A stretch of DNA of 64,000 bases. Source: Paenibacillus xylanexedens (lineage in GTDB: Bacteria; Bacillota; Bacilli; Paenibacillales; Paenibacillaceae). The stretch's first letter is position 1. Each line of letters starts with the position of its first letter. The stretch is from the NCBI RefSeq assembly GCF_001908275.1, contig NZ_CP018620.1:4526001-4590000 (forward strand). The letters run 5' to 3'. This document shows, piece after piece, positions 44,901 through 53,000 of the stretch. Made by a program: the position numbers and the translations under genes. The notes under the pieces are model-generated. The model saw nothing but the letters and a program-made list of their open reading frames with translations, had not been told where the DNA came from and made no database searches.

Positions 44901-47027
44901 GGTCTTCTCAGCATCACCGATGCGGAAGGAATGTTATGGCTGGATCGGATTATTCGGGAAAACAGGGGACCAGTAATTCTGCCGGCTGTAGTTGCATCGC
45001 AGACTGTACACAAGGGAGGGCAACAAACGGAGCATCAGGCAGAGGCATCGTTAGGTGAATCACAGCAGGTATCCATTCCGTTAATTCCACGCCCGGTGGA
45101 GCGGATGACCGCAAGCTTCACGGAGGAGCTGGAGTACAGGACACTGGCGTGGCTTAAGGCTTTGATGGCAAAAGAACTAAGATTGGATGAATCCCGGCTG
45201 GATGAAGATACCCCTTTTCAGCATTACGGAATGGATTCGATCCTGCTTGTCCAGATTCTGACGGTGATGGACCGAGAGCTGCAGCATGTTGCAACAGACC
45301 CTTCGCTGCTGCTTGAACACCCAACACTGCGCCAATTAGCAAAACATCTGGTTCGGATCTATCCCGAATCTTTGACTGACCTGTTGATGGAACCCAACTC
45401 TAAGTTGGCGGAAAATTCGACTGGAAAACCTTCCGATGTTCGTTCAATGACTTCCACTCCTCCTGTGCAACATGCTGAACCAGGTATGGATGGTCACATC
45501 GGACTGATCCAACCGAATGATGCTGCGGATGAAGCACAAGAAAAACCAGCGAAGCTGGAACAATCCAAGAAGCGGGATAAAATCGCAATTGTTGGCGTCG
45601 CCTGTCATTTTCCTGATGCCGAGAATCCGGCGCAATTCTGGTCCAATCTGCAAAAGGGCAAAGATAGCATGACCGAGATCCCGGCGGAACGCTTGAGGTT
45701 GACAGGCAGCAGCACCAATAGGACTTCCGCTTCCAGCAAGCGCATTGGGGCGTTCATTCGGGACATTGAACAGTTTGATCCGGCATTTTTCCGAATTACA
45801 GATACGCTGGCAGAACAGCTCGATCCGCTCCAGCGCCAACTGCTGGAAGTGAGCGTGGAGGCCGCCGCAGACGCAGGATACAGCCGGGAACGTTTATGGA
45901 ATTCGCAGACCGGCGTATTTGTTGGCTCCAGAGCGAGCAACTTTTCATCCAAGCTGGGAGGCAACACCAAAGATACAATCGTTGGCATCGGCCAAAACTT
46001 TATCGCTGCACATCTGTCCCATTTTTATAATCTGAAAGGTCCCAACATGGTGGTGGATACCGCTTGTTCCAGTTCACTTACCGCAGTTCATCTTGCTGTA
46101 CGAAGTCTGCTGGATGGGGAATGCGATCTCGCTTTTGCGGGCGGTGTGGACATTCTGCTTGATGATGCACCCTACGAGATGCTTGGAGCTGCCAGCGTAT
46201 TATCTCCGGATTCTCGTTGCAAAACGTTCAGTGCGGACGCAAACGGCATCGGACTGGGTGAAGGTTGCGGCGTTGTATTGCTTAAACCGTTATCGCAAGC
46301 CATCGCCGATCAGGACACGATCTATGGGGTCATCGATGGCACCTCCATCAATAACGATGGTCAAACGATGGGCATTACCACACCTAACCCGGAAGCCCAG
46401 CAGGAATTGCTGGAAAAAGCGATTTTAAATGCAGGCATTCATCCTTCCACCATCAGCTATATTGAGACACATGGAACAGGGACACTAATTGGTGATCCCA
46501 TCGAGCTTAAGGCTTTGACAGGTGTTTTTGCAAAATATACAAATCAACGCCAGTTTTGCGGCGTAGGCAGTGTCAAAAGTAATATCGGGCATCTGCTGAG
46601 CGCATCGGGCATTGCCAGCCTGATCAAGGTGTTGCTCTCGCTTGCTCACCGCGAGCTTCCGCCGACGATTCACTGCGACCAGCCCAATCCGCGATTCCAG
46701 TTCGGGGAATCTCCTTTTTATATCGTACAGCAGCACCAGCCGTGGGGAAGTGGTCCAAGCGACATACTGCGAGCAGGCATTAGTGCATTCGGACTTGGAG
46801 GCAACAACGCACACGTTATTGTAAGCAATGAAGGTATTCCTTCCGAACGCATGGTGAGCCTGCCGCTTCGTTTCCCTGATTCACCTTTTCAACGCAAGTA
46901 TTGCTGGCCACCCGTCAAGGCAACGGAATCGGTGGAGGCATCGTCCAATGTTTCAGCTGCGTCGTCGATGCAACAGCTACCGGAGCATTCGGAGCAATCG
47001 AGCTTTTTTGATTTCATCAAGCTATGA
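35976..47027 (+). CDS. Trans-AT polyketide synthase: ACP (module 5), modules 6 and 7, KS of module 8
   Basis: About 3683 residues. It opens with a docking-like segment (LYRKIQQGKLSDQQAAEQL), then ACP5 (Ser88); KS6 (200-630, Cys377); DH6 (838-1140, DHRIGQERILP, Gly replaced by Gln); KR6 (1150-1600, YAAAN); a dead ACP (GLDQ, Gln1657 where the phosphopantetheine Ser should be); working ACP6 (Ser1775, YGIDSI); KS7 (1875-2310, Cys2051); KR7 (2530-3000, TGGTRGLG, YVMAN) with no DH; ACP7 (Ser3088); and KS8 (3200-3625, Cys3364), a divergent KS ending the protein at FFDFIKL. KR7 lacks the Asp of the B-type LDD motif that the other KRs retain, so its alcohol should have the opposite configuration. AAGGAGGTG (35961-35969) precedes TTG 35976 by six bases. 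GTG 35967 lies inside the Shine-Dalgarno sequence, so TTG is preferred as start. Confidence 0.92.
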   Translation: MEDQLSTLYRKIQQGKLSDQQAAEQLQRLLSESGEQESSLRETLHEEKEDDTSEKAIRYVKKILSSSLMLPERQIDAHAPLENYGIDSVMVMKLTDQLEQQFGPLSKTLFYEYQNIAELAGYFMSHHRERLEQLTGVQAKSNSDVQLRNSELESSTIRKSESPNSFNKRQPSAGSRRKIPAATSAGGESISEEHVHSKSLDIAIIGMSGRYPKSSNLAQFWENLKHGKDCITEIPEDRWDYRIHTEMNGSKGKHSGKWGGFLDGVDRFDPLFFQISPKEAERIDPQERLFLECVYETLQDAGYTREQAAGPDAPPDQIGNVGVFAGVMYQEYQLYGAEARIAGKEPFALNGNPASIANRVSYFCNFHGPSMVIDTMCSSSLTAIHLACQSLSKKECQTAIAGGVNVSVHPNKYVMLTQGQFLSSKGRCESFGEGGDGYVPGEGVGAVMLKPLGRAIADGDHIYGVIKGTAVNHGGKTNGYTVPNPARQAEVIETAVAEAGIDIADISYIEAHGTGTSLGDPIEITGLTQAFRKGNAADNKCAIGSAKSNIGHCESAAGIAGLTKVLLQMQHRQLVPSIHADPPNPHIQFDKTPFTVQKQLSDWDRITIDSGDSTREVPRIAGISSFGAGGSNAHIIVQEYCPEQSDMLLAEQDKPAKQQALIVLSARNEEQLRELCERMLTALRSNRYQEEQLASIAYTLQTGREMMNMRLGIVTGSLQELSSKLESYCSGDQDMDDMYVGYAGDAQQPLSILSTDADMSHTLMNWITKRKFGKLLEFWVKGLNVDWNLLHNGFRHCKISLPTYPFAKERHWIPGEPSVEFQMKGKSSHNGYSGHIPFIHPLLHENKSNLSEQKYVTVLTGQEFYLNDHRIGQERILPGAAYLEMAHAAVSDALGEQQGENVAVFLKNHVWMRPLVVRETPVSLHIRLQASLEEQPIQYELYSEMSADGSSENRVHSSGYASIVSLEPELVAAMAIDPDEIKARCNTKRLTADQCYKIYEQGGLNYGLAHRLLVELNVGEDEVLGQLRLPSILKHEMQSYVLHPAILDGALQSAIGLWMEDKEGREGKELENANAMLPIPYAMDEIQVLGPCTEEMWAHVRYSSDSVSSAADTMPKLNIDLFSSTGVPCVLIQGLSCRALKNGTVPGDVSGDELHGRETAMLVPRWEETAAVLKNWNHPYDRHIVMLAEPWAELAEEIKERPKREQIPTEIVALGTEKVADIHNVGASSKRFASASTQVLHVLQQLVSSPSNAENVLIQLLYSREDHFQLYSGLTGLLRTAALENPRIHVQFIEDREEGEGYSESKSRPREPRNAKRAAELIKANRESEDVYIGYDGPQRQVLHWKALHLPAETDAMPWKNGGVYLITGGAGGLGHIFAREIASKVVNATLILTGRSDISANQEQAWEPLKTNGTTIIYRQGDISREKDTSELVAYIQHSFGRLDGIIHSAGLTEDQYILNKTKAEMEKVLAPKVAGTFHLDEATRAMKLDFFILFSSMSGVYGNPGQCDYAAANGYMGSYAQYRHQLMHAGKRQGRTLAIHWPLWKDGGMHLSPAEEKGLWESTGMRPLDLEAGITLLYRAFQSTECEIVGVQGDIPKLISSLEARWNMNRTTRDTPFVSEADAMSVLQKLAAELLGVGPDEISREADWLECGLDQPQLTLLAQRLNEQCGLDLSHVLFVEYPTLQSASAFLSQRYPNAFPSAPLAPESESLPRTSQTSLPTDRLTKQAQTTAADNILAEALDTFLKKALSSVLKVPADQIVSYARLEEYGIDSISITQLTDQLEGTFGPLSKTLLFEYQTLKDLSGYLIKTHRNIVNRLISVPAQPHEERKERSEKSKTARSGLQHPSFRAFQRPAQRPSAPADAQVRSLAKDIAIIGLSGRYPQADDLEQFWENLMQGRDSVTEIPLDRWDYRLHMHHADPNSPKPGSKWGGFLQGVDRFDPLFFHISPREAQMMDPQERLFLETAYEAIEDAGYTPEGLASATGDTWGNRVGVYVGVMYEEYQLYAAQAQAKGDSSIALSGNPASIANRISYYCNFNGPSMAVETMCSSSLTAIHLACQSLVLKECEVAVAGGVNVSIHPNKYILLNQGGFLSSEGRCKSFGAQGDGYVPGEGVGAVILKPLNKAMEDGDHIYGVIKGSALNHGGKTNGYTVPNPAAQSCVIGRAIAEADISADTITYVEAHGTGTSLGDPIEVAGLSKAFAESTDQQQFCALGSVKSNIGHAESAAGIAGLTKILLQLKHGQLVPSLHSDPANPHINFAQTPFRVQRDAEAWKPLQRMENGKRVQIPRRAGLSSFGAGGSNAHLIIEEADYHPYEGVTFNEAIRGGAVIIVLSARTRSALRERARRLLTAVDEKHLTGGAEEEPERLLERLAFTLQTGRQEMEERLGFVVRSVQELKERLQLFLGNENTNEPVDGIDGMYLGNVKSYQAVQAAIAMDEHFGEVVSRWLNEGLYGKVLDLWVKGIKADWSVLYSTGQPRRISLPGYPFERERCWFELPEEAVIREHVDGLNSPVSAGIQKAAPERQMTAYHKDWQFADIAPISEESDTVGMILILANRDSAALAARLTKYFKHTVVLNEEQLDDPGRHWLQDEERLEHGLTGLIDLTACMRQTTVDDAYEEQIGPGWLQLVQDVIEIHGHEGMLLLLVTCGLESFRNSKVNLAHASRAGLFRMLQSEYRSIQSRHLDVDPSASEEAKIDCITTEFRQTDREPEICYRDGKRWRSYMRELPYGTGMNKDVMESWIDPERPFLEANQVLWITGGTRGLGMACARHFVKHHNVKRLLLTGREAIPQREEWDAYASHDTATGAKIRSLLELEQLGAEVLVTDIPLTNENAIQAELARVKRSMGPIGGVIHCAGNVDTANPAFIRKEADAMQRVLDPKTGGVHTLFHAFRHEPLRFFVLFSSVSSAMPSLGAGQSDYVMANAYMDYFAEAASRGSAISPFPVISIQWPSWQESGFGAVTSEVYRQSGLLSITDAEGMLWLDRIIRENRGPVILPAVVASQTVHKGGQQTEHQAEASLGESQQVSIPLIPRPVERMTASFTEELEYRTLAWLKALMAKELRLDESRLDEDTPFQHYGMDSILLVQILTVMDRELQHVATDPSLLLEHPTLRQLAKHLVRIYPESLTDLLMEPNSKLAENSTGKPSDVRSMTSTPPVQHAEPGMDGHIGLIQPNDAADEAQEKPAKLEQSKKRDKIAIVGVACHFPDAENPAQFWSNLQKGKDSMTEIPAERLRLTGSSTNRTSASSKRIGAFIRDIEQFDPAFFRITDTLAEQLDPLQRQLLEVSVEAAADAGYSRERLWNSQTGVFVGSRASNFSSKLGGNTKDTIVGIGQNFIAAHLSHFYNLKGPNMVVDTACSSSLTAVHLAVRSLLDGECDLAFAGGVDILLDDAPYEMLGAASVLSPDSRCKTFSADANGIGLGEGCGVVLLKPLSQAIADQDTIYGVIDGTSINNDGQTMGITTPNPEAQQELLEKAILNAGIHPSTISYIETHGTGTLIGDPIELKALTGVFAKYTNQRQFCGVGSVKSNIGHLLSASGIASLIKVLLSLAHRELPPTIHCDQPNPRFQFGESPFYIVQQHQPWGSGPSDILRAGISAFGLGGNNAHVIVSNEGIPSERMVSLPLRFPDSPFQRKYCWPPVKATESVEASSNVSAASSMQQLPEHSEQSSFFDFIKL

Positions 47028-47046
47028 GAAGGGAGTGACGCGGATC

Positions 47047-50000
47047 ATGACATTGCCTGCAACCGAATCATTTTTACAGCGATTGCGCCACAGCGACTAT
47101 TTCGTGAGAGATCATCGTGTTCACGGCGTCTGCACCCTTCCAGGTGTGGTGCTGCTGGATATGGTGTACCGACTGAGCGGCAGCCATCTGCGTACAACCT
47201 CCATTGAACTTCGGGATATCGTGTTTATACAGCCGATTGTCACTTCGACCGATTTTGATGTGGATATCATGCTGACGTTGTCCATGAAGATGGATGAGGG
47301 TCAGGTCACCATCCATAGCCGCAAAGTACCTAAAGACGGTGAGCCGCCTTCATCTGATGTGCTGAATATGGAATGCAAGCTGTATTTGCTCAACGGGAAG
47401 GGAGCTGTACAACCTGTACAAGCTTTAAAGCCTACACACCTGTTACCTTCCAAAGACACAGACGGGCTTCAGACGTGGGATATGGATCAGATCTATCAAC
47501 TCGCCCGACAGGCGGATATACAGCATTTTTCTTTTATGAAAAACAACGGAGATGTCTACAGACAAGACCAAATGGAGTGGATGGATATCCGGCTTAGCAG
47601 CCTGGCCGAGCAGTATCTGGACAAGTTCCACGCTCATGTGGCCCTGTTGGACGGGGCGACCTTTGCCGGGTCGTCCTTCCGCCTGGGAAAGGTCGGCGGT
47701 CTGGATGAAGAAGTTCCGCCATACATTCCGTTCATGATTGAACGATTTGTTATATACGACCGTTTTCCAGCTGAGATTCGTACGTTTACTGAACAAACAC
47801 CAAGTGATCTTTCCGGTGGGGATATCATCTCCCGCAGCATTGCTGTTACAGATCGAGAGGGCAGATTGCTTGCGGAGTTTGTACATTTGAAGGCAAAAAG
47901 AGTTCGCCATGCCGCATCCATTACCGGGCTGACAAACACGATGACAACTGGACGCAACGACAAACCAACTTCTGAACCGGCAATAGCTGAAAGTTCCGAA
48001 TGGGCAAAGACAACTGCAATGTCTGCGGGCTCCCAAGACCAGATCCGAACCATGATTTCGAGTTATGTGAAAGCTGAAATCGCACGCATGCTGCACATTT
48101 TACCTGAGGCAGTGGATGAGCGGACAGGCTTCTATGAGCAGGGACTAGATTCCATGCACCTGCTTGAGCTGGTGAAACGGCTGGAAAACCGGGTGAACAT
48201 GGAACTTTATCCAACGCTGCTGTTTGAGCACTCTTCCGTGCAGGCGTTGACCGAATACCTGCACACCCATTGTTCCGACGCCTGGAATGAGGCAGCAGCG
48301 GTGTCGGAACGTGTGAACTTGAATACGGCTCCGTCCCAAAGCAGTCATTCGACTGATGAACAACCTGCAACGCATTCGGAAATACCAGCAACAGCCAGAG
48401 AAATCGAGGGAAATGGAGAACCTGTGTGTTATGAACCTAAATGGATTGAAACACAGGATATCTATGAGGCTGAATCTGCCCGACACACGATAGCAGATGG
48501 AAAAATGCCTCAGTCCGATCTCACCCCGTACCGGATCGTTGTTCTCTATGGCAACTATCCGGCTTTTGCTGCCAAGATGGAGCTTCAGTCTGACGTATAC
48601 GAGGTTCATCAATTGCCTGATCATTTGTCCATGGACGCTGATCTGTACCGCCAGAAGGTAACCGCGTTATACGGAATGATCCAGGCAAAAGCAATTCACC
48701 CAAATGCGGGCAGACGAATCGTTCTTCAAGTGCTGTCGGATTCCCGTGACACGGGAGGATACATTCACGGATTTGAAGGTCTGGTAAAAACAGCCGCGAT
48801 GGAGCTTCCAGCCTTTGGGGCTCAATTAATCAGAATGGATCTGCATGAAAGCTCCATGAATGAGACCTTGATTCGTCAGCTTCGGCTCGAAGCCGAAAAC
48901 ATCTCATCAGGGTCCGCTTTCTGCATATGGTACAAAGGAGACTCCCTTCAGCGGCATGTTCGCAAGCTGGTGGAGATACCTGTTCCGGGGCCCGCATTGG
49001 AAAAAACCTATAAGCCTGACGGAATCTATCTTATTACCGGCGGCATGGGCGGTCTGGGGTATGCGCTGGCCATGCATCTTTCCCGTAAATGCAGATGCAA
49101 GCTGGTTCTTATCGGACGTTCTCCGCTGAGTGAGAACATTCAGCGCAAACTGAATCCGCTGCGCATCAACGGTGCAGAAGCCATGTATATTCAGGCCGAT
49201 ACAACCGTTCTAGCCGAGATGAAGCAGGCTATCCTGCAGATTCGGGATCAGTATGGCGAAATCACGGGGGTATTTCACTGTGCTGGAACTGCCAAAGATC
49301 AGTTGATGCTGCAAAAGCCTTTGTCCGACCTGGAGCAGGTGTTAAAGCCCAAAATAGATGGACTCTGGAATCTGGAGCAGGCCTTAAATGATCTAAGGCC
49401 GGAGTTCACGGTTGCGTTTTCCTCCCTGTCAGCCATTGTAGGCAACAAAGGGCAGGCTGATTACGCTGTGGCCAACAGCTGTATGGACAGACTTTTGGTG
49501 AATCATCAGGAGAGAGGTGGAACAGAAGGAGCAATTCCACGCCAGGTTACGATTAACTGGCCGTTATGGGCAGATGGCGGCATGCAAGTGAATGATCATA
49601 TTCGGAGCAGCATGTATACGTCCTCAGGTTCAATGCCGCTACCACTGGCTGAGGGCATAGCGCTTATTGACCGGATTATTGCACAGGATGTTTCGCAGGT
49701 TGTACTTGTATACGGGAATAAATCCCGCATTCAGTCCGTTATGGGAGACGACATGGCCATTCATTTGCCGCCGCCATCTGATCCGGAAGATATTGCTGTC
49801 ATTGGCATGGCGGGAAGGTATCCCTCGGCAAACAACATGGACGAATTGGCCCGGATATTGAAGGAGGGACGAGATTGTATCACGCCCATGCCGGATGAAC
49901 GCTGGGCGGGGCTGCATCTTACGTATTCCGCTTCTGAATATTACCCGGCTGGCGGATTTCTGGACATGATCGATGACTTTGACCCGGCCTTCTTCCAAAT

Positions 50001-53000
50001 CTCGCCGCTTCAAGCCGAAAGGATGGACCCACAGGCACGTTTGTTTTTGCAAGCGGCCTGGACAGCCTGTGAGGATGCAGGCTTTGCTATTGAACGTGAC
50101 AAGCATCATGATGCATCAGCAGCCAAGCGGAATGTCGGTGTATTTGCTGGCGTGTTCTGGAACCATTATGAACTGCTTGGCGCAGCCATGACGCAGCAAG
50201 GCATTCCTACAGCCATGGGTAGCAATGCTTCAGCCATCGCCAATCTGGTTTCTTACCACCTGAATTTCCATGGTCCATCCATCGCTGTAGACAGTATGTG
50301 TTCATCCTCCCTGACAGCAATACATTTGGCCTGCGAGAGCATTCGACATGGACAGAGCCATTATGCCATAGCAGGGGGTGTGAATCTGGTCACCCATCCC
50401 CATAAGTATGTATTTCTGAAACAGGCCAAGTTTTTGTCATCGGACGGAAAATGTCGCAGCTTTGGCAAGGATGGGGACGGCTATGTGCCAAGTGAAGGGG
50501 TAGGCGCTGTCCTGCTCACAACGGTGGCTGAAGCCCGCAAGCAAGGTTATCCGGTCTATGGCGTCATTAAGGGTTCGGCTCTGAATCATGCTGGCAAAAC
50601 ATCCGGAACGACGGTGCCAGATCCAGTGGCCCAATCGGAAGTCATTACAGATGCACTCGCGGCAGCAGACGTTGAGCCAGGAACCATCGGATATATCGAA
50701 GCCCACGGAACCGGAACGTCACTGGGTGACCCTATTGAAATTCAGGGGCTGGAGCGAGCCTTTCGAAACAGCCGCAATCCGGGCCAAAACTGTGCTGTCG
50801 GTTCCCTAAAGTCCAACATTGGACATCTAGAGGCAGCGGCAGGCGTCGCCGGGCTAAGCAAGCTTATCCTGCAAATAAAGCACAGGGAGCTGTTTCCTTC
50901 GCTGCATGCTGAGGAGCTGAACCCGCTGATTCCGTTTGAGAATACCTGCTTCCACGTGCAGCGGACAAGCGAGCGTTGGGAGCGCCGTCATGGAAAACAG
51001 AATGGGCGCTATGCGGAGTGGCCTGTTCGTGCCGGGTTGAGTTCTTTTGGCGCAAGCGGAAGCAATGCACATCTGATCGTAGAGGAATATATTCCAACTG
51101 CCGTCTCATGGACAGATCGTTCTCCATTAGATGCGTATTCCGATGAAGCGGAATCTTCAGGGAATGGTGAAGTGGTTCTTCCGATCTCGGCCAGAACACA
51201 GGAAAGATTGATCGAATACGCTCGCCAAGTTCGTTTTTATTTGGAGAACAGGGGTCTGTCTGAGCGCCTAATAGATATCGCCTACACGTTTCAGCTTGGA
51301 AGAACGGACATGAAATACAGGGTTGCTTGGACGGGCAGCAGCCACAGTGAACTGGTGGAACAGATCGATCAGTTCCTGAAAGGCCAGTCATCATTACAAC
51401 AACATTACAGTGAAACACCTTATGAAATGCCTTCAATGAAAGATCATTCTTCACTCGAGAGGCTTCATCAATGGGCTACATTGTGGGAGCAGGGACAGAC
51501 AGTGGACTGGACAGCTTTGTATGATGATCTTCAGAAGAAGCCAACTATTGTTCGTGTACCCACGTATCCTTTTGCCAGAAATCGTTACTGGATTCAGGCT
51601 GAAGATCAATCACTTGGAGAAACAACGAGGGAAAAGGGATCGCAATTGAACCGTGCGGAAACATCCTCTTCCGAAGTTGAAGGCGCGGGCATCGTTCAGC
51701 ATATGAATGAAAAATCCAACCCTGTTACGGGATCTGCAATGACGCCTTCGTCTCAGGGAAATCAGGGGAAAGAACAGGTTCTATCCTTATTATCCCAAAC
51801 GGTGTCTTCCCTGTTAAAAGTCAGTATCTACGATTTGGACAGTGATACGGAATGGGCAGAATACGGTTTTGATTCCATTCTGTTCACAGAGCTCGCGGAT
51901 CGGTTGAATCGCGACCATGGATTGGGTTTGACACCCGCCATCTTTTTTGAGCATGGCACTATTCGCGAGTTGGCAGCTCATCTGCTGCAAGGTCATCCCA
52001 CTAAGTGGAAACAGCCTTCTGGCGGCAGAACGGCACCTCAACCCGAATCGCTGAATGATATGTCTCATTCTGTGCCAGGAGCATCCGAAAGGGGAGAACC
52101 GCTGCAAACTTCATTGCGGTCAACGGCTTTAGAAGAGGAGAAACACACATCTGCCGGTTCCCATACAGGTACAGCCAGCCAGCTTAATTCGGGTTCAGAC
52201 CAGCTGTCTTCTCCCGAGCCAATAGCCATTGTGGGTATTAGCGCCAAGTTTCCGATGGCCGATAACGTGGAGCAATTTTGGCATAATCTGCTTGATGGCA
52301 AAGACTGCATTTCGGAGATTCCAGAGGAACGCTGGCGCTGGCAGGATTATATGGGTGATCCGCTTAGAGAGAAAGGCAAAACCAACGTAAAACATGCGGG
52401 ATTTATAAGCGGAATCAGTGAGTTCGATCCATTGTTTTTTGGCATTTCTCCCAAGGAAGCCCTGCACATGGACCCGCAACAGCGCTTGCTGATGATGCAT
52501 GTGTGGAAAGTGATTGAAGATGCAGGTTATGCACCCTCAGACCTGTCAGGGTCCGCCATGGGACTGTTCATTGGCACAGGCAGCAGCGGATATAATGTCA
52601 TGCTGGCCCAGTCGAATGAAGCAGTCGAGGCATACTCCGTCACAGCCACCGTTCCTTCGGTCGGCCCTAATCGGATGAGCTACACACTGAACATACACGG
52701 TCCTAGCCAGCCTGTCGAAACGTCCTGCTCCAGCTCCCTGGTTGCCATTCATCGGGCCGTTCAAGCCATTCGAAATGGGGATTGCGAGACGGCTGTAGCC
52801 GGTGGTGTAAATACGATCCTGTCCGTGGATGCTCATATCAGTCTGACCAAAGCGGGCATGCTTAGCGCGGACGGGCGTAGCAAAACCTTTTCAAGCGAGG
52901 CAAACGGTTACGGCCGTGGAGAAGGGGTTGGAATGATTTTTCTGAAGAAATTGAGTGATGCTCAGCGCGACTATGACCACATTTACGGCTTGATCCGTGG

